DNA of 64,000 bases. Origin: Tubulanus polymorphus. Lineage: Eukaryota; Nemertea; Palaeonemertea; Tubulaniformes; Tubulanidae. The DNA lies in the NCBI RefSeq assembly GCF_964204645.1, contig NC_134026.1, forward strand, positions 9,435,450 through 9,499,449, written 5' to 3'. The first letter of the stretch is position 1; every line of letters begins with the position of its first letter. Below, one piece after another: positions 28,201-38,600 of the stretch. A program made the translations under genes and the position numbers. Below the pieces are notes generated by a model. It was not told where the DNA came from. It made no database searches and saw only the letters and a program-made list of their open reading frames with translations.

Positions 28201-31200
28201 AACATCTATGTTAGACTGCTGGGACTACCAGTATAAATCTCTCGTCAGAGAACAACTGATGAATATTTTAGATGATAGAACAAACTTCTCACTACTTTTT
28301 ATGAAAGGCAAAGCTCAACAAAACAGTTAGAAAACAGCTTTATGAAATGAATACTTTATGAGTTCCGATTTCTTCAAGAAAATTAAAATTTCTTACATTC
28401 ACTTATCTGCCACCCTCGATTATCGGCCAGAATTGCGGAGGTCCCAATAGTGGCAGATCACTGGGAGTTGACTGTACTAGTGCTCGGGAATAATTTATTT
28501 TTCTAAGTACCCAATTCATTCTGGCAGGAAGGACACTAAAGTACTGCCGCTCGCTCCATCCGGTGAATGAATGTTTTGATGAAAATGATGGTGTTCAAAA
28601 TGATTGAATAAATGTTATTTAAAAGGCTTAGGTGCTGATACTGGAAACACAAGTGTGCTTATCTTATGTAGTCTTTCTGTGGATCATGGGGTTTATCAAT
28701 CTTATGATTTCCAGGAAATGTTGAAGGCTGTGTCGGAAGTTGCATTTGATCAATACGGACGAAAAGTTCTGTGTTACCTGCTAAACTCAAGAGATCCCTT
28801 GCATTTTCACCCAGATATAATCAAGTGTCTGGCAAAAGGGGATAATAATGAAACTAGGTATGCATATCAATCAATTCCTGTGATCTGTTATTGATTTCTT
28901 GGCATTTATTTGAATACATTTTATGTTCGAATTTATTCTCAGCAAAAAGGATCCAACCGCCAGAAAAAGTGAACTTCTAGCTGCAGTGTCGCCAGCTTTG
29001 ATACAATTCGTAGCTGACAACGTGAAAAATATTGTGATGAATAATTCAAGTATTCTTTTGTTGATGTCCATCTTAACGCATGCTACTGGTGAGTTAGTTT
29101 TAAAAGGGCCACTATTAGATACAGTGAAATTATTGTCAAACCCTGTAAGGGTTCCTCATTAGACTTAAGCTGATAGGTAATGAGGCAGCGGTTACCTCAT
29201 ACATAATAACTGAAATAAGATTTACCAGTATTAGGCCAAATAAAAAAAATTAGTTGTTTATCGTCCTTTTTTTTTCAAAAAGCTTGGGTAGGGCGGGAGG
29301 TTTTTTTTTTATTTTATATTTTAGATCACGGCATGCGACTGGAAGTGTGGCGCCACTAGCTATACAAATACAATTCAATTCATAGAACTTTATTAACTTA
29401 GATTTTAAAATCAATCTAAATACGCTCCACAACCGGAAATCCACGCTGTGTGCGCTCCATAACCGAATATTGACTTCAATTTGTTATTCAGTGAACGCAC
29501 TTCATCGATCGATAAATCGTTTTCTTTGCTGCTATACTGTCCTACAACCGACATGAAACGGTAGCTATGGCAAATATTTTCGATTGGAACCAAAATAGAA
29601 CACAATAAAAAAAAAAAATTGGGTCAGGTATTTTTCGTAGGGTCGGGCGGGGACGATAAACAACAAATTTTTTTTATTTGGCCTAAGCGTAATAATGATC
29701 TGGAGCCAGTTGCTCAAATATTGGTTACAGCTAACCAGTGGATAGTTGACATGGTGCAATTAAAAGCCCATTGTGGCTAAAGTATTTATCCACAGGTTAT
29801 CTTTAACCAACCTTTGAGTAACTGGTCCCAGATTTTTTGATCGGCTGAACTTGTTGCAACTAGACGTATCGGCGCCACTCCGCGCGGTTGCGCCACCGCG
29901 CGGGATTTACGCGAAGCAGCAAACACAAACATGGCCACTCTCTCAATTTTCAATGATAGAAATCGTGTGTACATTTCAATTATTTCGGCTGTTAGGGTTT
30001 TAGGGCACAATATAAGTTGATGATGTGATATGGCGATGTTAATTAATGATAATTCCGCAGTGAAGCTAGTCACGAACGGTGCCGATTGAGTGTACAGCTG
30101 CCAAAAACAATGAAATGTGCGTAGTTGCGTAACTATTTGCAGTGAATTGCAGACGAAACATGAAGCCTTAACGGCCGTTTAAAGAAAAATTATACCAACT
30201 GCAATTGTAAAATAAAAATGAGATAGAACCTAAGTTAAAATTCTGGGCATTTCTAAAATATTATTACTAATTTTTAGTCAGTGCCGAATGTTTAGTCATG
30301 CAATTCAAGTCATCATTTATTACACGTTACTTCCGTGTTGTTGAAAATCTCGCGAGTCCTGGACCAAACCCCATTGAACAATGTGATCTGTGTGCTGGCC
30401 ACAAATGCACACAGATCACACTACACTACCCATTCAAACACCAGTACCCACAGCTTTCATATATCCATCCAAATATTTAGAGTGTCTTTCTTCCTGGATT
30501 CATTAGTGCATATTTTAAACAATTTTGACCCAAAGGAAATGATTTGATTATTCTCGTAACATATTAGATCTATTGTTGGTTATAACGAATATTTTTTCTG
30601 GTCAGCTGAAGGTTTTTGTCAAGCCCATGAAATTGTATGTACATTGGTTCCATCTTTTAGGTGATATGACTGAAACTATGAAAGCATTAGTGCAGTGCGT
30701 AGCTGAACCATTCGAAACGAAAGGTACAGAAAGTCACCATATCATCGAACATCCTGCTGGTCATATTACACTGAAGAGGATCATCGCTCACGATAAATCC
30801 AGGAAAGAGGCTAAAAATGAGGGTAATTATTTCTGATATCACCAGCATTTTTGTACTCATGAATCTGGTTTAATCCAGGCGCTGCAATCACGCATTCAAA
30901 TTCCTTTATAACCTTTTCTATAGAGTAGACTCTGTGTACCCCGAAGTCAATTGCTTCATATTATCAGATGCCCTGGACAATATAGGCCTATCACAAATTC
31001 TTTTACTCCAATTATCCTGATAATGATAATGATCCATCCCTGTCCCAAATTTTGTGTACCTCAGAACATTTGCTTGTTCATCGAGATCGGAGGCACAAGG
31101 AGTCTACTGTAAATAAGGTTTAAACTGCAGATCTTTTGAAACCATTACTGATGTAAATTAAGTTTGATACTTTTAAGTCAGATTTTTTGGACTAATTTTG

Positions 31201-32228
31201 ACTGTCCACCACAGAACTGATAATTCAGTCATTTTGTTCTCTTTTTTGCAGTACTCTTTTCACGAATACTAGTTGATAATCTTCCCGCTGGTGCTATGAA
31301 ATCATGGATTGTGTGTAACAGAGGTTGTTTTGTACTTGTCAAGTAAGTTGACAAAAACTTTCAGTGTAATTTTCATTCACTGGAACGACGCCATCATATT
31401 ATTCTTTGTAGTCTTCGTTAGTACGGGTACCGAACTTGTTTCATAAAACCAATATCAGCTGATATTCAGACTATGTTATTGTACATATACTTTCTTTGTT
31501 TTTGTAACAATGAAAAACCTTTTGGGAATGCATGTTTTAAGAAAGCAAAAACGAATGATTTGCAATTGACACCGTAATATCTTATCAATTATCAATATAA
31601 TGCGGGGTTACAGCTTTGTGATAGGGCCCTGTTACACTACACAAGAAAGGATTCCTATTGAGATAAGGCCATATAAAATAAATTACTACGTATCTGTATG
31701 ACTATAGTGATTGTTTAGACTGTTATGTTTCAAGAGTTCACATGTTTGGCAGCAGGAAGATGAATTTTGTGTATATAAAATGTTGTTAGTGTGATTTCTT
31801 ATCTGAAGCGCTAGTTTTATATCTTAGTTTTGAAATATATAAGTAAAACTCCAGGTGGCCGCTCAATTCGGAGCGGGCGTTGATGAGAATCAAGTAATTT
31901 ATTTTATATGGCCTTAAATGAATCAATGATTTAAGATTTAAACCTTTTAGTGCTAACAGGGTCTAAGGTCAGTTTGACTCATTACAACTATGGATTTCAA
32001 TTCAGATACGGTAGCCCACCCACTTCTATCAATGTCGTTTAAAATGTGACTTGTCGGTAAAAATGATTTTCTTATACATTTCCATGTCTCTGATTGTGTT
32101 TCAGTTTATTGGAATTAGCAGATAAGCATGTGACTACAGCCGTACAAAATGAAATATTACCAGAGAAAAAATCACTCAAGAAACTCAATTTTAAAGGGGC
32201 ACAAATTCTATTCAGCAAACTGACATGA
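22287..32228 (+). CDS. PUM3: Pumilio homolog 3 (PUM3/Puf6-like), complete, fifteen coding exons
   Basis: Coding exons: 22287-22644, 23008-23128, 23298-23373, 24256-24349, 24766-24832, 24977-25046, 25560-25664, 25786-25889, 26178-26253, 27489-27722, 28715-28857, 28943-29088, 30661-30822, 31252-31342 and 32105-32228. Phases agree throughout, giving 656 aa (human PUM3 is 648). The first 150 residues are Lys/Glu-rich with many nuclear/nucleolar-type basic clusters. Puf-like helical repeats follow, for example IIFAHDTTRVIQDLFKYG, KYAKFCVRKIMKYG, TRDGAMVAMTCLWYGTKKDR and EVAFDQYGRKVLCYLL. The C-terminal CPL-type region follows, with HHIIEHPAGHITLKRII and LPAGAMKSWIVCNRGCFVLV. In yeast Puf6 acts in 60S ribosomal subunit assembly in the nucleolus and represses ASH1 mRNA; human PUM3 is nucleolar. 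The gene is head-to-head with AK3 and 470 bp upstream of WDR18. Its introns are loaded with transposable elements, none of which disrupts an exon. Confidence 0.95.
23538..24209 (+). mobile_element. Dispersed repeat 'R650', copy 1 (PUM3 intron 3)
   Basis: A block of about 670 bp, closely matched at 29863-30500. It begins GACGTATCGG and ends CTTTCTTCCTGGATT. About 90-110 bp from its right end is an inverted repeat (GTGATCTGTGTG ... CACACAGATCAC, 12-13 bp stem). In this copy the loop is lengthened by an extra GATCT. There is no coding capacity; open frames within it are not conserved between copies. Confidence 0.75.
26404..27252 (+). mobile_element. DNA transposon of about 850 bp with perfect 12-bp terminal inverted repeats
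   Basis: CAGAGATGCTAG (26404-26415) and CTAGCATCTCTG (27241-27252) are perfect inverted ends. They are flanked directly by TAAAGT on both sides (26398-26403 and 27253-27258), a six-base apparent target duplication. The CAGRGATG terminus is typical of hAT elements, but hAT usually duplicates 8 bp, so the superfamily is not certain. Subterminal TTCCGGAAATT-type palindromes occur at both ends. The element lies inside PUM3 intron 9, in the same orientation as the gene by its ORF, and has a GC-richer interior than its surroundings. Confidence 0.85.
26856..27119 (+). CDS. Small zinc-finger protein carried by the 850-bp transposon
   Basis: An 87-residue ATG-started ORF with AYCIVCKDQVKYGSCGKKDI then RHPDSARHKQ, that is C-x2-C ... 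H-x5-H. This is a BED/hAT-like DNA-binding zinc finger, preceded by a basic/aromatic region (KYKFNWHWLECK, DYLSNYIRKLD). Autonomous transposases would continue into an RNase-H-like catalytic domain, which is absent here: the ORF stops at TGA and about 130 bp later the element ends. It is either a truncated transposase or a stand-alone DNA-binding product. I do not recognise a specific family. Confidence 0.6.
   Translation: MSTHGKIVSRESANIRAIDSGIKYKFNWHWLECKVSNGDYLSNYIRKLDLAGVAYCIVCKDQVKYGSCGKKDILRHPDSARHKQRGM
27894..28475. mobile_element. Tigger-like MITE in PUM3 intron 10
   Basis: TACAGTCAACTCCCGGTTATCC-type left end and GGGAGTTGACTGTA right end. The arms match for 14 bp, with further imperfect pairing. 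TA lies at both outer edges, 582 bp. CAGTCAACTCCCGGTTATCC is close to known Tigger termini. There is no intact transposase. Confidence 0.75.
29232..29685. mobile_element. GGCC-family MITE, copy 1 (PUM3 intron 12)
   Basis: Arms of about 35 bp, nearly perfect: TAGGCCAAATAAAAAAAATT at the left and its complement ending GGCCTAA at the right, both extending into GTTGTTTATCGTCC. The length is about 454 bp and there is no ORF of known type. Confidence 0.75.
29702..29831. mobile_element. Palindromic 130-bp element, copy 1
   Basis: The left CCAGTTGCTCAAATATTGGT and the right inverted block ending ACCTTTGAGTAACTGG form imperfect arms of about 45 bp, so the whole element is nearly a hairpin. A second copy is at about 33500-33630. 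Confidence 0.6.
29863..30500 (+). mobile_element. Dispersed repeat 'R650', copy 2 (PUM3 intron 12)
   Basis: Nearly identical to 23538-24209 along its length, from GACGTATCGG to CTTTCTTCCTGGATT. It includes the 12-13 bp inverted repeat GTGATCTGTGTG ... CACACAGATCAC (about 30384-30420). It sits directly next to the 130-bp palindrome and the GGCC-family MITE, making a cluster of three elements in one intron. Confidence 0.75.
31665..31916. mobile_element. GGCC-family MITE, copy 2 (PUM3 intron 14)
   Basis: GGCCATATAAAATAAATTAC at the left and its inverted match at the right (arms about 22 bp), 252 bp. The GGCC start followed by an A-rich run is shared with 29232-29685 and 50089-50743. Confidence 0.65.
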
Positions 32229-32697
32229 AGCTTGTAATGATTGAAAATTGATTATGATGTAATAGTGAATAAAGAGTCCACATATGTTGAATCCTCTCTC
32301 TGTCCAGTTATTTTTTTGGTCTTTAATTTTGGGGATAATAATCTGGTCTGGGTCAGTTGCTCGAAATGTGGTTGATGACAACCACCGCCATGGGTGGATA
32401 GGAAGGACATGAGAATTTCCTTTAAGTGATCTCTGAGCGGTCGAGCCTCATACGTCTTACCAAAAATAAATTTGATATCTTCGCAAAATACGTTTTAAGT
32501 TGTTGATACTTGGGGACCTTGGCTCTGTATAACTACAAGCACATATGAGCGAAAAGGTCAGATTGGTCATTACTGATGTTTTTATTTGGTAATTAGTATG
32601 ATTCACTTCAACTCAAGGTCGTTGCGCGTGGTTAAAGCATGTAGTCAACATTTCTACTTTTTCACTGAAATTTACGCCTTATTTCACTTAATATCAA
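32229..32697. promoter_or_regulatory. PUM3-WDR18 spacer (WDR18 promoter region)
   Basis: This 469-bp stretch must hold the PUM3 3' end and the WDR18 promoter/5' UTR. No TATA box or further gene was recognised. The sequence shows an AATAAA near its left end only. Confidence 0.45.
32268..32273 (+). terminator. Putative PUM3 poly(A) signal
   Basis: AATAAA lies 40 bases after the PUM3 stop codon. It is the only clear candidate before the next gene starts. Confidence 0.55.
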
Positions 32698-35600
32698 ATG
32701 GCATCGTCAACAGCATTAACAGAGGTATGCAACAAATTCATTTCCAGTAAATTAATTTTGCGTTTCTATAAAAAAAACCTTGAATCGAGTTAAAACACCA
32801 CTGTCTCAGTCAGTGTCTGTCTGTACCGCACCTTTCTTTCAGGGTTCACCCAGTCCTGAGAATGGCCGGTTCGCGGAGCTCCGTATACTGCCTATACTAA
32901 AGAGCTCGCGTGAACCACCCACCCAGTCACGTAGTCGTTATTTTACGTCGAAATTGCCAACTGGCACTCAGTCAGCACTTTAACCACTCAGTACTCGGCA
33001 ACTACTCATCCGATTTCAATTTGAAATTTTACACTGACCTTATGTCGTTATCTTTTCATTGTTTACATTCCAAAGAATATATTTGAAGTTCAAGTGGATG
33101 GAAATTGCCTCTAGAAATATTTTAGTACCGCTTTTGTTTTACTAAAAAATGGTTCCTCGCCAGACTCGCCCGCATGAAAAAATCAATATCTTAAGCAACA
33201 CAACAATAGATACCACTCTGCGCGACTCGTGGATATTTGACAAGTCATGAAAAATCGTTTCATAAACAAAATACGATGACAAAATGTCTAAATAAACACA
33301 ACAGTAAGAACAAGAAAGATCAGAGGTTTGCAATGATGGTTTATTTTTTTTAATCGGTTGAATGAGAGCTGAGTAGTGATGATATAATAAGAGTTGAATT
33401 AAAAAGAATTTAAAATCACCGCGTATATGGCTTCCGCGACTTAGTGTCAGGGGTCGCGTTAGGCGATATACCACTGACACTAAGGTTCTCAGTGAACTTC
33501 AGGGGGCAGTTGCTGAAAAATTGAGTTGGTTTGAGGTGACCAGTGGATAGATGTTAACATAGTGACAATTAAATGTTACTATAGTATTACCGCTGGTTAT
33601 CTTTAACCAACCTTTGGCCAACTGCCCCCCCCCCAAGAGTGATCTACTAACTTGAACTTAAAGTTAAACCATCGTCGTTGTTGAACAGAGCAGAGCCCAG
33701 GCCTACAACATTTGGTATACTGACAAGTACTATCTCCTGTTTGTTTGTAAAGAATTTGTTGTTGTTGCAGAGGATTCTCGTCAGCGAGCACGAGGACCAT
33801 CGATAAAGAAAACAATCCTATCGATAGCATACAATGCTAACTACTCACTTAGCATACACCTTCCTACTAGTAAAATGAAAACATGTTTTCTAGGGCAATC
33901 ACACTTGGGTGGAGCATTGATTTAGGACCCTCCAGCATGTGATGACTCCCTTTCTTGCCATGGGTAGCCCCACAGGTTTCAAAAGAGGAAATTGAATTGT
34001 CCTGGTCATCGGTCCTCCTTATTACCGAGATGACGCTATTTACCGAGATGAACCGAGATGACATGAAATATAACGTATTTATTTATTCCCTATCAATTTT
34101 AACACTTAAAATCATATTATATCAGTAATAGATACCTGCTGGAATCGTTTTTACATATTTTGTTGATTTTTTTTGGAGAAAAATAACTTTTAACTTTACT
34201 GAGACGAGATCATCCATCAATCAAATTCAATGAAATTTTATTGCTAACCGAGATGACGTATTTGAAGATACATGTCACGATTTAGGACCGTAAGGTACAT
34301 CGCAGAGCAAATTGTGGCCCCCAATCTGTCAAGTTATGTAGCCTATAGGGTTAATTGAATAATATTGCAATTAACAATAGGAAACGCAAATACTTGAATT
34401 GTATCTTCAACACAACTTATTTTTTCAATAAAAGTTTGTAAAATTATTTGAAGTCAATATTTTTTCTACGAAATATGTAAAATATGACTCAAGAAGGTAT
34501 TTATTACTGATATAACATGATTTCAAGTGTTAAAACAGTTAAGAAATTAACAAAAATGTTATACTTCATGTCATCTCGGTAAATTGTGTCATCTTGGTAA
34601 TTAGGAAGACCCCTGGTCATCTAGGAGACGATAGGTGATTGATAGTAACAAAGACATTTTTATATTTCTATATAGGTTATATTTACAACAGAGTCTACTG
34701 GACAGCTGTGGAATGTCGGCGTTTGGGACGCTAGTAACGGAACTAATTTAGCAGCGTATAAAGGATCGACGACTGGACAGCGATCTCTGGCGCTATTAGG
34801 AAACGATTATATATTGGGCGCCGCAAGCAATAAACCTCTCATTCACGTTTGGAGCTTACAGAAAAAAGTAAAAATATGATGTAACGCTTTTTTAGTAACC
34901 TTTGAAAATCTTCCCTCATTCTTGAGGGCACTGTGCCACACTCAATTCTGCCAGTTGACATGCGTTACAATCAGACAACAAAATTTAGATGATTTTTAAT
35001 TAATTTTCATTTAGATTTTTAACCCCCCCCCCCCCCCCCCATTAGTCAAATCATACCTCAACTCAAATTGATCCGTCAGAGTTCATATTTGGTACAATAT
35101 CTATTTGTCATTCATTGAATTGAATTTGAGAAACTATGGATGTATTTCATTTAAATCATGAGATGGAATTGAGCATCGATGTCTGAAAGCTCACTGTTGC
35201 TGCTTGGTGGATCCTCAATTGTTAAACGCTGAAAATCAGAATTTCCCCAAGCTTATGGATGGATTTAGAACTGCTTTGTCCTATTTCTTTTTATTGCCTA
35301 CCATTTTTCTTCCTCAGACATTTTTCTTCCTCATTTCCTTCATAGAAAAGATGTTTAAATTTTGTTAATAACAGTGCCTGGCATTGGAACTGTAGCGATA
35401 ATTTACTGAATGATGTTTTTTTAGCCAACTTGGGACTTTAGTCCCAGCGGGCTATTGCGTTCACTTTTCGTCCGTCGTCCGTCCGTAGACGGAATCCAGT
35501 TATTTTGGGAAGTTTTGAAGACGCTTCAATGTAATATCTTGATATTTGGGTTACACATGTATCTACCCTAGACACATCTTCAGCCCAAAAACTGGCCCTG

Positions 35601-38600
35601 TCAGAATCAAGATGGCCGACTGGCAGCCATTGTTGTTCGCCAAAATCAGCACTTCTCACACATTTTTGAAGTTTTTGAGGGAAATTTTCAAGACGCTTGA
35701 AAGAAAGGTGAGTTTCAAGGTCATTGGTTTTTGTATATGGCCACCAGGGGGTGTTGAATAATACAATAACTTAGTATTTCTGTATTATATTTGTACCTAT
35801 GCATATTTTGTTACCACAATCAATTGCAAAGTTGTAGCTCATGACATCGTCTATAATTGTGGTGAGTTTTAAGGACATAAATTATTCTATATGGTCACCA
35901 GGGGGCGTTGAATAGTAGTATAACTTAGTATTTCCTTATTAGATTGGTACCTAGGCATATTTTGTTACCATGATTGATTGTTAAGTTGTAGTTCATGACA
36001 TGGTCTATGATTGTGGTGAGTTTCAAGGTCTTTGGGTTTTGCATATGGTCACCAGGGGGCGTTGAATAGTAAAGTAACTCCAAAGTAACTCCCATATCAA
36101 ATTGGTAACGAGGCATATTTTGTTATCGCAATCAATTATAAAATCGTAGCTGCTAACATGTTTTATGATTGTGGTTGGTTTCAAGGTCATTGGTTTTTGT
36201 ATATGGTCACCAGGGGGCGTTGAATATTGAAATTGTTAGATTGTTGAGCATTTGAAACCACTTCCCAGGTCGGCATGGTGTCCCTGGACCTCTAGCTTTC
36301 TTTGAATGCCACGTTTTTGAAGAAATTAAGTAAATTCGCCGCGGCAATATTTAGAACCTGTCCAAAATCGGTATTTGGCCGCTGCATTCAAAATTTGCTT
36401 CCAACGCACCTGAATAAATTGAAGTGGGCATCACCCACAAACTACAAAAGCAAACCTGATCAGATAGATCCTCGCTTGCCACAAGTTGATTCACCAATTG
36501 CCTCAGTAGCATTGTCTGGACCCCATTACTGTTGACCTCGCTTTAGCCTAATCATCAGCATGTAATTTGTCATTCTGGCTTAATCGTCATTTTTCTTTGA
36601 GAAAAGATAAACGCTTTGCTATCTCTTTTAACATTTTTGGTGGTTAATTTGTCATAGATAAGTCATCATTTTGCTTTAATCGTCATTATTTTGCCAGTTC
36701 CTGGATGCTGCTTATACATGAAATAACATCAGTTAAACTGCCACTGCATAAATGAATATAAAAGGGGTGCAGCACTGTTAATTTATCAAGCCATACGCTG
36801 TTGATCATCACACGGTCCCGGTTAGCATTGAAGCGCGCAACTACATGTATATACAAAACCAAGTACATACATGTACGTATTACATATACCTCATCGTGTT
36901 CATTCATTCATAGTATATAGAGCCTTAGTGCAAAGATTGATCAACAAAATGGTGCCAAAAAGTTTGTAAGAACTTCATTCAAAAAAATCCGTTCATAAGA
37001 ATAACACATTTGTTGACAGTGAGCAGTTGACAGCTTTCGTCAGTGTGGTTTAACTAGGGTTCCCACAGGTTTTGAAAAGTCTTGGAAAGTTTTGGAAAAA
37101 GGGAATTTTTTTTTCCAGGCCCTGGAAAAGGTATGGAAAATCAGAAAATGACCTCAAAATAAAAATTTCCTTCAATTTTGAATTATAGGCTGTAGGTCTA
37201 TGCCAATTGTCGCCATTAAGAATTTTGATAACCAAAAGGAGTTGTCATTTTCCAGATAACAGCTTGTCTATAGCCACTACACATTTGAGAACAATCTTTA
37301 TGAAAACACTTTGTGAATGGTATTGATAATTGCCACTAATTTACTTAGAAGGGTAATTTGGTTTTAGTATAGGCTACGAATAAGTGCATATGAAAAAAAA
37401 TGTGTGGTTTGTCTTAGATTAAGACACAGAGACGCATTCTATCAATAACTTTCTCCTCAATGACCTACGTTGTCTGTTTCTAGAGGTAACAGGTAAAAAT
37501 CCCCCTGGTAAATATCCCCCAGTAAAAATCTCCTAGGTTGGCGATATATAACTTAGTGGTATGGAAAATTTATTATTTGGGTATGGGAAAAGTATGGAAA
37601 AGGTATTAACAATGATATTGGCCCACCTATTGGAACCCTAGCGAGAGTAACGAAGTTATCATTACGTACCAATTTTATTTTCACCTCATTATGGGTAACG
37701 TATGGAAATTACCTAGCCCATCAGATACATCCCATGATTACAGGGGTTCCATAGATAAACAAAGACTGGTGATATGAGTCAGAACGTCAAAATGCACTCA
37801 ATTCGTCAGTCGGATAAATCATCATTTTTGAGCCAGTCGACTGTATAATATCGCCTAAAATGAAAGAACGGACTGATATAATTGTTTGTGTCTTGAATTT
37901 TAGGAACAGCATCAATTGAGAATTGTTTGTCCAGGAAAAGTAAACGCATTGGCAATCAGTCCAGATGGGAATTACTGTGTTGCAGCCATAGCAGAAAAAC
38001 TTCACATTTGGCAGGTACGTGTAGTCTTTTGAATTGACTTAGCAAGAGAAAATTGATGATAGGCCTAATAATAGGTAGTATTTTAAGTTCTTATATCTGC
38101 AATGATAATGATAAGTGGTATTAGCATTATTACCCTATACGGTATGTATCTCTCCTTGTAAAGAAGTAAAATTCAACTTAAAGCAGCACAGTCAAGCAGG
38201 GTACCCCATGTGTAAGAAATCTTTGATGATCGTTTTTCTTGACGTAAAAGGGCAACCTCGAGTAGGGAGACCCCCTCCTTGATTCACAGGTGCTCCATTG
38301 AAATTGTGCTCTACAAAAAAAAAGTGTACGAAAGTTGTGTACGTAAACAAGGTTGTTGAGGCTAGGACATTAAGTGAAATCAGTCTCCATAGTGTGGTAC
38401 TCTATTAAGTTGAGGGTTTTCTGTTTTTTCACTTATAGATAAAATCTGGAAATTTGTTAGCCGTCCTGTCTCATCATTACCAAAACATAAACTGCGTCCG
38501 CTTCACCGATGATGGAAGCTATTTTCTCTCGGGAGGTGATGATAATTTGGTACTTGTGTGGAAGTTAGTCAAGTAAGTACCCTGTGATAAGACGTAGCTG

